A DNA stretch of 30,000 bases from Chondrilla cf. caribensis (GCA_964020155.1 OZ026565.1:1155001-1185000); one strand, 5' to 3'; shown: positions 1 to 15,000, counted from the first letter of the stretch. The notes: generated by a model from the letters alone, not told the origin. Translations and numbers: made by a program.

Positions 1-534
1 ACAAGTTATAACTGCTGGAAATTTAAGTAAGACGGTTGTGGTTGGGGTTGTGAGTACGTATCTCCACTATAATGTTCCAAAGTACTCAGGTACGCGAGTG
101 AATACCGACCCCCAAACTACTCGAACACATAACCTAAGCATTGTTCGAATGTATACATCAGGGAGGGGCAGAGGACTAATAGTGCTTTCGTTACTCCAAA
201 ACGATGAACAGAACTCACCTAACGATGGGATGGGGGCAGAACAACCAGCGCTTCGCACCAATTCGAACACAATTACAACAACCTCCCGCTTGGAGAAGAC
301 CCGACGTGCCTTCAAACTACACCTCTCGAAGAGAAGCTCGAACGTACCTCTCCTTCCACCGGCAAAGTACGAAGACAGCCCAGGTCTCGCTGGCTCTCAC
401 GACAAACCGTTGTAAAAACAGTGCCGTCTGGCAGGCCAGACTAATGGCCCAGACCCGCGGTGAGCAGATTCAATTATCGGCTAGAGCCATGAATAATTTA
501 ATCTCCGCATGTCATGAATACGATTAAGTATTGT
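1..534. other. Sequence downstream of the coiled-coil gene; no convincing gene
   Basis: Several overlapping open frames run through here on both strands, but none shows a domain, a splice-consistent structure or a recognisable composition. The only feature I can support is a possible poly(A) signal for the minus-strand gene: ATTAAA read on the minus strand at 502-497, about 33 bases past the stop codon at 535-537. Confidence 0.4.
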
Positions 535-5579
<5,045 letters not shown>

Positions 5580-5878
5580 GCCATTCAAAGTAACCAATAG
5601 TTCGCTCTTGGTCAGGTGAACTCGAATCGAGTGTCAAAACATCAAGCCATTTTGTTCTGTAGACTGATTTTAATGAATCTATCCGGTGTTTAACGGAATT
5701 ATCCGTTTGTTCAACGGAACTATCCGGTGTTTAACGGAAGTGCTCGAATAGTGTATCGATTGTGCAATAGAAAGTGGGTTTTGCAACGGTCTGCAACTGC
5801 AACCGATAGTGCGGTTGTTCACTTGATGAGTTGGATTGGATTATTTTCATCCATATATACGTGAACTGCTGCATAACA
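5580..5878 (-). promoter_or_regulatory. Upstream region of the coiled-coil gene with triplicated Myb-like sites
   Basis: Positions 5680-5740 are three tandem units of about 20 bp (TATCCGGTGTTTAACGGAAT and variants). Each carries YAACGG, the Myb recognition core (TTAACGGA, TCAACGGA, TTAACGGA). An ETS-type CGGAAGT lies at 5735-5741. No TATA box is obvious. Assignment as the promoter of the gene starting at 5579 is inference from position, about 100-160 bp upstream of its ATG. Confidence 0.4.
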
Positions 5879-5937
5879 ACTCAGGTGAAAATAAAATTAA
5901 ATAACTGCTCGTTATTTAATTTTATTTTCACCTGAGT
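5879..5937. repeat. Perfect 27-bp inverted repeat with 5-nt spacer
   Basis: Arms 5879-5905 and 5911-5937 are exact reverse complements (ACTCAGGTGAAAATAAAATT at the outer side) around the spacer TGCTC. An RNA from either strand would form a 27-bp hairpin, which suits a fold-back repeat or a small-RNA hairpin. It lies in the intergenic space between the coiled-coil gene and the first sulfotransferase gene. Confidence 0.85.
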
Positions 5938-6017
5938 GTTTATCTATGTATGTACATTTACTTATATATATGTGTAGTGCTGTTTTGGGGAAACCCTACC
6001 AAAGCACTGTAATATCT

Positions 6018-6036
6018 AATAATAATAATAATAATA
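6018..6036. repeat. Short (TAA)n microsatellite
   Basis: Six consecutive TAA units in the 5.9-6.3 kb intergenic space. Nothing else in 5938-6220 was recognised. Confidence 0.8.
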
Positions 6037-6221
6037 TACCTACATAATATGTACAAGTACATATAAAGGGTGGCACAAAAGTGCGCCCTGATAAATTCAC
6101 AGATACTGTAACAATTAATAACAGATGAAAAAAAGATATTAGTGGTTAATGTGGTTGGATACGATGGTGGGAATACTGGATGACGATGATGAAGACTCGC
6201 CTACCAGGTATACGTTTGTAC

Positions 6222-6246
6222 CATAGATACTCCAACACTATCTATG
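6222..6246. mobile_element. Tiny 25-bp TIR element, same family, no clean target duplication
   Basis: It begins CATAGATAC, continues TCCAACAC and ends TATCTATG (8-bp inverted ends), so it belongs to the family at 5142 and 19211. Flanks GTTTGTAC and GTTTGGCC are only similar, so the duplication is decayed or absent. A second palindrome-ended segment, CATAGAC to GTCTATG, follows at 6254-6287 with no target duplication. Both lie within 75 bp of the sulfotransferase gene starting at 6295. Confidence 0.55.
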
Positions 6247-6294
6247 GTTTGGCCATAGACTCTCTATACTACGTAACCGTGTCTATGATAGGAC

Positions 6295-7110
6295 ATGAGT
6301 CAGGTGTCCCACAGAAAAGAGTCTCCCATTAGAATATTTTTATGGTCGAGCAATCGCAGTCTCTCAAGTGTCTTTTCGCGTTCCATCATGGAGCTACCGA
6401 AAGTAAAGTCCGTTTTCGAACCTCATGCGCTCGTGTTCTATCAAGGTCCTGGAAAAAGATCAATGGACAGCGATCCTAGAAAGAATCTTTTGAATGATAC
6501 GAGAGAGTTCGACGCTAGTTTTAAAGCAGTGGATGAGAAACTTGCGGAACCTTGCGAATGTGATGCTATTATGTTTGTTAAAAACATGGCCTACTTTGTG
6601 GAAGGAAGATATGAGGACTACATCCAGGGACAGTTTGCCAACTTCAAGCACACATTTCTGATAAGGCACCCCAAAAAGACAATCATTTCGCAATACAGAG
6701 CTGACAAAGAATCAGAATTTCCTTTTACATATCCTGGTATTCGTCAGCTGTACGAGCTCTATAGAGTGGTCCAGCAAATAGACCCCACCCCCCTGGTGCT
6801 GGATGCAGACGACCTCCTCGAGAATCCCAAAGAGATGATGAAGTTGTACTGCTTCTCCACTGGACTACCTTTCACAGAAGACATGCTCACATGGGAGCCC
6901 GGAGAGATAGACGAATGGAAACAGTTTCCACAATACCTTGCTTGGCACAGAACTGCAATGTACAGCTCAGGTTTTATCAAGCCCAAGCCCTCTGCTCCAG
7001 AGTCACTGAGTGAATACCCCAAAATAGTGGAGGAGTGTATTCAGGAGTCACTACCGTACTACGAGGCTTTGTACCAGGTCAGAACGGGTCTAACTGATTA
7101 TAGTATATAG
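6295..7110 (+). CDS. P-loop sulfotransferase-like protein, copy A (271 aa)
   Basis: Single-exon gene, ATG at 6295. It matches in layout the sulfotransferase-like P-loop family often annotated in plants as branched-chain aminotransferase-like. Residues about 16-33 (FLWSSNRSLSSVFSRS) are the expected 5'-phosphosulfate-binding loop. FEPH then GPGKR follow at about 43-57. FLIRHPKKTIISQYR at about 123-137 is the 3'-phosphate-binding segment. By family, it would transfer sulfate from PAPS; the substrate is unknown. No signal peptide is seen, so a cytosolic enzyme is likely. It is the most diverged plus-strand copy N-terminally. Its second variable cassette (EWKQFPQYLAWH) matches the minus-strand neighbour at 7376-8214 rather than the other plus-strand copies. 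It is convergent with that neighbour. Confidence 0.75.
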   Translation: MSQVSHRKESPIRIFLWSSNRSLSSVFSRSIMELPKVKSVFEPHALVFYQGPGKRSMDSDPRKNLLNDTREFDASFKAVDEKLAEPCECDAIMFVKNMAYFVEGRYEDYIQGQFANFKHTFLIRHPKKTIISQYRADKESEFPFTYPGIRQLYELYRVVQQIDPTPLVLDADDLLENPKEMMKLYCFSTGLPFTEDMLTWEPGEIDEWKQFPQYLAWHRTAMYSSGFIKPKPSAPESLSEYPKIVEECIQESLPYYEALYQVRTGLTDYSI

Positions 7111-7375
7111 ATGCTGACTAGGTTCACTGTGTGCATATATATAATATATGTATATATAATATTATTAGATATAATATTGTTATATGCATGTATTAATATT
7201 AATATTAGTGTTATTATAAATATTGAAAGTACAAAAATCGACACTATAACACTGATATAAGTAAAAAACATAACTATATAATTATACGTAATATTTTTCA
7301 CAGTTGCATTATAAATAACAATATAAACATTAAAACTAATATAATAATAAAGCACATAATATTCACTCCTACATA
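7111..7375. other. AT-rich spacer between convergent sulfotransferase genes
   Basis: Very AT-rich DNA (runs of ATATAATATTAT type) between the 3' ends of copies A and B. No gene is seen. It must hold the 3' ends of both transcripts, but I cannot assign a particular poly(A) signal. Confidence 0.6.
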
Positions 7376-8214
7376 TTATACGCATTGTTTGACTTGGGAA
7401 GTATTTACTAGTCTTGTTCTCACCTTATACAAAGCCTCGTAGTATGGAAGTGACTCCTGAATATCCTCTTCCACTATTTTGGGGTATTCACTCAGTGACT
7501 CTGGAGCAGAGGGCTTGGGCTTGATAAAACCTGAACTATACATTGCAGTTTCATGCCATGCAAGGTAATTTGGAAACAGTTTCCATTCCTCTATCTCTCC
7601 GGGCTCCCATGTGAGCATGTCTTCTGTGAAAGGTAGTCCAGTGGAGGAGCAGTACAACTGCATCATCTCTTTGGGATTCTCGAGGAGGTCATCTGCATCC
7701 AACACCAGGGGATTGGGGTCTATTTGCTGGACCACCTTATATAGTTCATAAGTTTGGCGAGCACCTGTATGAGAAAAGGGGAAATCCCCATTTTGACAGG
7801 CCTTGTAGTGTGAAATGGTTGACTTTCTCGGGTGTCTTATCAGGAAAGTGTGCTTGAAACTTGCAAACTGTCCCTGGATGTAGTCCTCATATCTTCCCTC
7901 CACGAAGAAGGCCGCGTTTTTAATAAACACAGCCTCATAACCGTCATATGGTGCTAATAGTCTATCATTTACCACTTGATATTCGGCATCAAACGGTCTC
8001 CTGTCAAGTTCTTCTTTGGATCACTCTCTTTGGTTCTCTTTCCAGGACCAATGTCATAGTAAACGTTATTGTGTGGTTCAAAGATCACCTTAACTGAGGG
8101 AAGCTCTCTAATAGACCGCGCAAAGACAGAAGAGAGGGTACGCGCGCTTATCCATAACAAGACCCTCTTGAGAGGTTTACTAAAACTTGGTTGATCTACA
8201 GATTCGGGATCCAT
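7376..8214 (-). pseudogene. Sulfotransferase-like copy B, frameshifted by a 7-bp deletion
   Basis: ATG at 8214 (MDPESVDQPSFSKPLKRVLL), minus-strand subfamily. The N-terminal frame (8214-7969) and the rest (7975-7376) are in different frames. Alignment with copies F, H, J and K shows the cause: seven bases (CTCTAGG in plus-strand sense) missing within the codons for GDPRAF, near 7994-7998. The N-terminal part is unusual too (EPHNNVYYDIGPGKR, one residue longer than FYGGPGKR). Apart from a longer tail (SQVKQCV), the remainder is well preserved, including FLIRHPRKSTISHYK, so inactivation looks recent. A sequencing error cannot be excluded. It shares a 103-bp head-to-head spacer with copy C. Confidence 0.75.
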
Positions 8215-8317
8215 TTCAACGTAGTAGGGACTGGTGTAGTAGGGGAAAACCCTACCTTATCGCAAAGATGGCGGTAACCATGATTTGTTTTAGGTAGGCC
8301 GAATACGGACGGAGAAA
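8215..8317. promoter_or_regulatory. Divergent promoter between copies B and C
   Basis: Only 103 bp separate the two start codons. It contains the palindrome GTAGGG-GAAAA-CCCTAC (8239-8255), then CTTATCGC and AAGATGGCGG (8265-8274), a good YY1-type site. A 9-codon upstream ORF begins at the ATG of that site for the plus-strand gene. The same layout recurs at 17313-17460 and 18961-19112, which supports a conserved shared regulatory module. Confidence 0.5.
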
Positions 8318-9133
8318 ATGACTGAAACACAACAGGTTCAACGAAATAAACCTCTTAATGGAATATTCTTATGGACCAGTAGTCGCAGTCTATCTACAGT
8401 CGTCGTTCGTTCCATCAGGGAATTGCCACGGGTGAAGACAATTTTCGAGCCTCACTTGAACCTATTCTACGACGGTCCCGGGAAAAGATCAGTGGACAGT
8501 GATCCTAGAAAGAATCTTCTGAATGATACGAGAGAATTCGACGCACAATTCGAGGCAGTGAATGCGAAACTTGTAGAACCCTATGACAAGTTCGATGCTG
8601 TGTTTATTAAAAACATGGCCTTCTTTGTGGAGGGAAGATACGAGGACTACATCCAGGGACAGTTTGCCAACTTCAAACACACATTTTTGATAAGACATCC
8701 AAGAAAGATGACTATTTCACAATACAAAGTTTGCCATGAAGGTGGATTTCTGTTCTCCTATCCTGGTGTTTGTCAGCTGTACGAGCTCTATAGAATGGTC
8801 CAGCAAATAGACCCCAATCCCCTGGTATTGGATGTAGACGACCTCCTTGAGAATCCCAAAGAGATGATGCAGTTGTACTGCTCCTCCACTGGACTACCTT
8901 TCACAGAAGACATGCTCACATGGGAGCCTGGAGATATTGGTGAATGGAATCATGGTCGAAAATATGATGTTTGGCACAGAACTGCAATGTACAGCTCAGG
9001 TTTTATCAAGCCCAAACCCTCTGCTCCAGAGTCACTGAGTGAATACCCCAAAATAGTGGAGGAGTGTATTCAGGAGTCACTACCGTACTACGAGGCTTTG
9101 TACCAGGCCAGAACATGTCCAGCTAGGAATTAG
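8318..9133 (+). CDS. P-loop sulfotransferase-like protein, copy C (271 aa)
   Basis: Intact single-exon gene of the plus-strand subfamily (starts MTETQQVQRNKPL). Phosphosulfate loop FLWTSSRSLSTVVVRS at residues 17-32; FEPH at 43-46; GPGKR at 53-57; FLIRHPRKMTISQYK at 123-137. The first variable cassette is KVCHEGGFLFSYPG and the second is GDIGEWNHGRKYDVWH (205-220). The tail from MYSSGFIKPKPSAPESL onward is near-identical in all copies of both subfamilies. Private changes are R to C in the VCQ position and A to V in LDVDD. It is divergent from copy B and tandemly duplicated with copy D, including its 3' flank. Substrate unknown. Confidence 0.75.
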   Translation: MTETQQVQRNKPLNGIFLWTSSRSLSTVVVRSIRELPRVKTIFEPHLNLFYDGPGKRSVDSDPRKNLLNDTREFDAQFEAVNAKLVEPYDKFDAVFIKNMAFFVEGRYEDYIQGQFANFKHTFLIRHPRKMTISQYKVCHEGGFLFSYPGVCQLYELYRMVQQIDPNPLVLDVDDLLENPKEMMQLYCSSTGLPFTEDMLTWEPGDIGEWNHGRKYDVWHRTAMYSSGFIKPKPSAPESLSEYPKIVEECIQESLPYYEALYQARTCPARN

Positions 9134-9771
9134 CTCCTGCATGGTTTGGATTGAATCAATCAACTGTTATGTATTCAGTGTTTACAATTTTTGATGAATG
9201 ATAATAGTTTCAGTAGATACTTTCATGTGAATTGATGTCACTAAGTAGACCTTCTGTAATGCAGTACTTGCTAAGGAAAACTGTATACAGTTTGACAAAG
9301 AAACTCGATATATAGTACTTCAAACGTCTTTCTCAATGTACAAGTATATGCATTAGCTGATTATATATGTTATATACATAATATCTATATTATATTGAAT
9401 TCCTTAATCACACACCTGATACACTCCATAATTACTTTGTGATACATTGCATACTTTGTGTTTGTCAATGAGAGGACATATAGACTTTAGTTTGTTCAGA
9501 GAACGTCACAAAAATTTTAGTCTGGAATAGCTCAGACCAAAGTGGGTTTAAAATTCAAAATGCTCATGATCAGAGTTGAATTTTAAGGCGCAATTAGGCC
9601 AATCGAGTCCAAGTATATATTATACCTCGAAAGAGGCTTTTATCAGTTCAGAACGAGGCTATAGCTGGGAATTGATTAATTTTAGTTCCTGTCATGCATA
9701 GGTGTATGGGATCCAATCAGGGTATTCAGTGACTGGTACATGAAGAAGCAGCCCTGAATACGGACGGAGAA
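9134..9771 (+). repeat. 3' flank of copy C, repeated after copy D
   Basis: The sequence from GAATTAGCTCCTGC to the GGTGTATGGGATC box near 9710 recurs, with indels, after copy D (10575 to about 11270). Gene and flank were therefore duplicated together as a unit of roughly 1.45 kb. No gene lies here. The last 20 bp before copy D (GAATACGGACGGAGAA) match the 5' leader of copies C, G and I. Confidence 0.75.
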
Positions 9772-10587
9772 ATGACTGAAACACAAGAGGTTCAACGAAA
9801 TAAACCTCCTACAAGAATATTCTTATGGACCAGTAGTCGCAGTCTATCTACAGTCGTTGTTCGTTCCATCAGGGAATTGCCACGGGTGAAGACAATTTTC
9901 GAGCCTCACTTGAACCTATTCTATGACGGTCCCGGGAAAAGATCAGTGGACAGTGATCCTAGAAAGAATCTTCTGAATGATACGAGAGAATTCGACGCAC
10001 AATTCGAGGCAGTGAATGAAAAACTTGTAGAACCCTATGACAAGTTCGATGCTGTGTTTATCAAAAACATGGCTTTCTTTGTGGAGGGAAGATATGAGGA
10101 CTACATCCAGGGACAGTTTGCCAACTTCAAGCACACTTTTTTGATAAGACATCCAAGAAAGACGACCATTTCAAAATACAAAGTTTGCCATGAAGGTGGA
10201 TTGCTGTTCTCATATCCTGGTGTTCGTCAGCTGTACGAGCTCTATAAAGTGGTCCAGCAAATAGACCCCAATCCCCTTGTGTTGGATGCAGACGACCTCC
10301 TCGAGAATCCCAAAGAGACGATGAAGTTGTACTGCTCCTCCACTGGACTACCTTTCACAGAAGACATGCTCACATGGGAGCCCGGAGATATAGAGGAATG
10401 GAATTATGGTCGCACATATGATATTTGGCAGAGAACTGCAATGTACAGCTCAGGTTTTATCAAGCCCAAGCCCTCTGCTCCAGAGTCACTGAGTGAATAT
10501 CCCAAAATAGTGGAGGAGTGTATTCAGGAGTCACTACCGTACTACGAGGCTTTGTACCAGGCCAGAACATGTCCAGCTAGGAATTAG
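9772..10587 (+). CDS. P-loop sulfotransferase-like protein, copy D (271 aa)
   Basis: Intact tandem sister of copy C (MTETQEVQRNKPPTR start), with the same P-loop FLWTSSRSLSTVVVRS, GPGKR and FLIRHPRKTTISKYK motifs. Its first variable cassette, KYKVCHEGGLLFSYPG, is identical to that of copy H, which belongs to the other subfamily on the opposite strand. The second cassette is EWNYGRTYDIWQ, with a private Q where others have WH. Unlike C it has no divergent minus-strand partner: only a short piece of the 5' leader was carried along in the duplication, so it may use a different promoter. Confidence 0.75.
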   Translation: MTETQEVQRNKPPTRIFLWTSSRSLSTVVVRSIRELPRVKTIFEPHLNLFYDGPGKRSVDSDPRKNLLNDTREFDAQFEAVNEKLVEPYDKFDAVFIKNMAFFVEGRYEDYIQGQFANFKHTFLIRHPRKTTISKYKVCHEGGLLFSYPGVRQLYELYKVVQQIDPNPLVLDADDLLENPKETMKLYCSSTGLPFTEDMLTWEPGDIEEWNYGRTYDIWQRTAMYSSGFIKPKPSAPESLSEYPKIVEECIQESLPYYEALYQARTCPARN

Positions 10588-11283
10588 CTCCTGCGTGTAC
10601 GTGGTTTGGATTAAATCAATCAACTGGTTAGGTTAGGCTATAGGTAATCTTATTAATATAATACTGGGGAACCAATAGCCAGTGGCTACTATAAAGGTAC
10701 CCAGGACTGGAATTTATTCAGTGTTTAAAATTATTGATGAATAATAATAGTTTCAAGTACAAGGTACTTTCGTGTGAATGTCACTAGGTAGCCCTTCCGT
10801 ACAATGCAGTACTTGCTAAGGAAATTGCATACAGTTTGCCAAAGAAATTTGATAGTACTTCAAAAGTCTTTCTCAACGTACAAGTATGCATGCATTAGTT
10901 GATTTCATATATAATATTATATTGAACTTGCCTAATCACACACCTGATACACTCCATTTAGTCGGCATACAAAGGCTTATAATTACTTTGTGATACATTG
11001 CATACTTTGTGTTTGAGAGGACACATAATAATTATAATTATAGACTTTAGTTTGTTCAGAGAACATCACAAAATGTTTAGTCAGGAATAGCTCAGACCTA
11101 AGTGGGTTTTAAATTCAAAATATACTCAGAGTTGAATTTAAGGGCACAATTAGGCCAATCGAGTCCTAGTGTTATACCTCAAAATAGGCTTTTATCAGCT
11201 CAGAATGAGGCTAGCTAACATTATAATATTATAATTAGTTCCTATAATGCATAGGTGTATGGGATCAAATTGGGCTATGTTCA
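10588..11283 (+). repeat. 3' flank of copy D, second copy of the tandem unit
   Basis: Corresponds to 9134-9735 with small insertions, for example an extra AT-rich block near 10640-10700. It ends at the same GGTGTATGGGATC box, after which a sulfotransferase fragment begins. Confidence 0.7.
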
Positions 11284-11395
11284 CGTGCACTCAGTGACTC
11301 TGGAGCTTGGGATTGATAAAACCTGAACTGTATATTGCAGTTCTGTGCCAAACAAAGTGTCCGAGGCCATTGTTCTATTCCTCCATATCCTCTAC
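11284..11395 (-). pseudogene. Fragment of a minus-strand sulfotransferase 3' region
   Basis: About 110 bp match the C-terminal coding region of minus-strand copies, from CACTCAGTGACTCTGGAGC through TTGATAAAACCTGAACTG to the second variable cassette. The AGAGGG after GGAGC is missing. Both ends are cut. It is the remnant of another copy. Confidence 0.75.
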
Positions 11396-11504
11396 AAATA
11401 AATTACATACCTAAGCTATGTTGCTGTATATCAACCAGTGCCTGTTACTAGCAATGCACATCTATGCAAAATCGATCATCGTCCAATTGATTAGCCATGC
11501 AGTT

Positions 11505-11650
11505 TCATATGGAACTGTAATGTACAGAGCCCTCTGCTCCAGAGTCACTGAGTGAATACCCCAAAATAGTGGAGGAGTGTATTCAGGAGTCACTACCGTA
11601 CTACGAAGCTTTGTATCAGGCCAGAACAAGACTAGTTGGGAATCAGCTCT
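11505..11650 (+). pseudogene. Fragment of a plus-strand sulfotransferase 3' end
   Basis: GGAACTGTAATGTACAG then AGCCCTCTGCTCCAG and on to the end of the reading frame match copies C and D. About 20 bp (the SSGFIKPK codons) are deleted at a 2-bp microhomology. The region encodes SLSEYPKIVEECIQES and the terminal ALYQARTR, with the usual 3' TTTGGATT. Together with the opposite-strand fragment just upstream it marks a former gene pair. Confidence 0.75.
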
Positions 11651-11755
11651 AATTGTTTGGATTATAATATTATTAAGTCTATGACATGAATCTATTTATC
11701 ACAATGATATCAATTTTTTATTGTTATATATTTGAGTGGATATTATACTTTAACA

Positions 11756-11785
11756 CCGGAAGTTGTAATAAGTCGAGCACTTCCG
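11756..11785 (+). promoter_or_regulatory. Inverted pair of ETS-type sites upstream of the kinase gene
   Basis: CCGGAAGT at 11756-11763 and its inverse ACTTCCG at 11779-11785, about 230-260 bp before the ATG at 12015. ETS pairs of this form are common in broadly expressed promoters. CGAGCACTTCCGT also occurs in the same orientation upstream of the coiled-coil gene. A TATATATA stretch lies near 11860. Promoter role is inferred from position. Confidence 0.4.
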
Positions 11786-12014
11786 TAATTATTTAAATCA
11801 GAGCTTCCAGCCCACGGCCAGGTGTGCGAACCCGAGATCTACCTGACCGTATATATACGACGTGCATGGGGCCTATATCTGGTCAAAGTACAAAACGGAC
11901 GGACGCTGCAGCTGCCTGGGCTGGTGATCAAGTAATCTCGCGCTTGATACTAGTGGCCTTATCGGTATCATTCATTAAGTTTACATACTATTAAATTCGT
12001 TAACCTAATATAGG

Positions 12015-15000
12015 ATGGCCGTTGCACAAAGTTCAGGTAAGTTGTACCGTTTTAACTACGTCTTTCAAATATTATTTGCGAGGGATATTTTCAACGTAAT
12101 CTACTTGTGTAGTTTTGGAAGAGACACCCTCCGAAAGGGATTTAGATGACGTTAGTAAGAATGCTGGAGATAAGTGGAGGAGCTTGTTGACACAACTCGG
12201 TGTTCCTATGGCTAAATGTAAGGCGGTGTATGAAGAGTCTCGAGGTAATCCCGTCAGCGCGTGTTTCGAAGGGCTTGTGTTCTGGAGAGACGGTAACGAA
12301 CCGTGTAGACCACCTACCTGGTCTGTGTTACTGGAAGCTCTCGAGAAAGGAGCAGAGAAAAGAGAGTACGCCAAATCGTTACGACAGGACATTGTCGACA
12401 CTGCTACAAAGGGAGAAGAAACGGCTTGCCAACCAAGCGACGAGAAAGTCGAACATGGCAAAGGAAATGATTTAAAGGTAATTAAACTATTCATGTGTTG
12501 GTACAAAGGAACGTTCGATCATGCAATGATGTCGGTGCATGTACGTCAATGAACCTGTGGTATGCATGTAGGGGTATATCCGTGTATGTTGCGTGTGGGT
12601 CTTCCTGTGGAATCTCTCTCCATACACTTGTTGAACTGTGTATACTATAGTTTTGGTGTATGTGCTTGTCAATGATTATTTGAGAACTAGTATAATACTA
12701 TTGCCGGGACAATTAATCGATTAATCAATCAATTTTAATTTGAAATCTGATTATTGTTAATAGTACAAGCAATTTACCATTCAGCTATTCAACTGATCGA
12801 TCATAACTGTTGATTAATACTTTTAGTATAATATGATGAACTTCACAGAATGTAGTGTTATACAGTGTTGTCATAAGAAATACAGCTTGCATGGGTTACT
12901 TTGAAGTAGCAGTGGGAGTATTTTATGTACCTGGGCTACATGTACGTGCATGTACATATACAAACAAACATATTATACACCAGCCCCCCCCCCTCACAAA
13001 ATGTGCACTGTCTACCATAACAGACCACACCTCCTGTTGCCCATCACAACATCATTAGTGGAACAGCTAAATCTTTGTTGTGTTCATTTTGTCTTGTCAC
13101 CAATAGCAACCATGACAATTATTGAGCATAATATCATGGTGATCCATATACCATTCATCAAATCTACCAATGATGGTATATTTCCACAGTGTTTTACTGT
13201 GTGTGAGGTACCAGACCAAATTAGCTTGAAAAGTGTAAGCTAATTCCGTAAAAATTCCTACAGTTAGTGTACACTTTCCCATCAACCCATCAACCCATTT
13301 TGTATTTGTACAAATGATATTCATTCCACTCACTGCACTGTTCACTGTACATGTGTATACACTAATTACAAGTACTAAGTACGTACTTGTACACTACCTC
13401 ACTCTGTAATGGTGTAATTTTCTGTCTGTGTAGTCTGTTGGCGAGGATGTTGTCTCCATCAAAACTGAGATGAGTCATTTAGAGAATAAGCCATCAGCTG
13501 TGAGACCAAGTTATTGGATTGAGTTGGAGAGGCAGAAAGAGAGTAAGAAAGTCATGTTAATGGGAGAGCTTCAAACTGAGAAGCATTGATTGCAATTGGA
13601 TAATGAAGATGCAGCTGTAAATTGTAGTCATCAACCAGAGTTGACCAGTAAGAAAGCAACGGTATGCAGGAATGTGGGACTACCTCCTGATGTTAGTTTT
13701 AGTGTTTCAATAATATAGTGTGCGGTGTGTGTGCAAACATGATGTATGCTTGTGGTCATTAATTCCCTATCTCATTTGTTCTCAGGTGCATGAGTGTTGT
13801 AAATGTAACATGGAGTATTATGTGTATGTGCGGATGCTACTGCCTGACAGCCTATTTGACAAGCATAATATTATATGTACAAAAACTACCTTATTTGGAC
13901 GTGATGCAGATTGGGTTATGAATGTTCTCATTTTCCACATTTTAGGTACATTTCTTTCCAAAATCCAATCCACTCAGCCTACCACCAACTCCAAATAATC
14001 TCAAAATTGGAGAAGAAATCAGTGGTAGAACTTGCTGGGGTGTGTTTAGAGGTTGTTTGGGAGATAAAGCAGTCGCGGTGAAAAAGGTCAACAAGTTTCT
14101 CTTGCATTGTACTGAGCAGAGCGCAAAGAAAACTTTGAACACCATCAGACGAGAATGTGAACTGCTGGAGGCTGCCAGAAACCCTCATATCGTGGAATTC
14201 CTCGGTGCGTTCAATGATGAACATTTTGGTCCGCTGCTAGTAATGGAATTGATGGACCAGACGTTGGGGAAGTACCTCGAGGACAATAGAGGAAAGCTCT
14301 CAAAGAATAAGCAGGTTGATATATGCCAACAAATAGCTTCCGGACTGAGATTCTTACATCATCATAATCCCCCCATTCTTCACCATGACCTGACCTCAAA
14401 GAATGTTCTTTTGAAAGGTAACAAAGTCAAGGTCAGTGATATTGGTAAACCAAAGTTCAGGCCTTCCGATCTAAGCTACAACCAAGAGAGTGTGCCGTAC
14501 ATGCCCCCGGAGTGCTTGAGGAACAATCCCTATTACGATGACAAAGGTGATGTATTTTCCTTTAGCGTGGTGGTGCTGGAAACAGCCACACAGCAACCAC
14601 CGGTTTATTTGGGAGGCGCCATGCCGGAATTGAAACGCCGAGCGAACGATCTCTCTCAAGTGCAGGATGACCATCCTCTTAAAGCACTGATTCGAAATTG
14701 TCTGAAGGACGATCCGAAGGAGAGGCCGACCATTGAAGAAGTACATTCGGAATTGCATCAGTTGCAGCCATCACAGAAATTCCTTGAGATGACAATCAAT
14801 ATGTCGAATTTGCAATCAGAGTTTTTACGGATCAGCAACTTGAAGCTACAATCAGAAATAATGAAGAAAGAACCTCAGGTACACACTTTCACGATTATGC
14901 ACTGTATTACAGTATAAAGAGATATATACATTCATGGTTATAAGGTAACATTGTGAAATTGCATGCACTACTCACACACTTGTCTTTTACTGCAGGTTTT

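Noticed and set aside
38..527. Overlapping plus-strand frames of 107-125 codons at the left edge
   Set aside because: No domain, composition or splice support; both frames overlap each other and a minus-strand frame.
13587..13589. TGA as a selenocysteine codon in the kinase gene
   Set aside because: The position is in a coiled-coil linker with no redox context, and no SECIS-like structure was recognised; a nonsense change or splice bypass is simpler.
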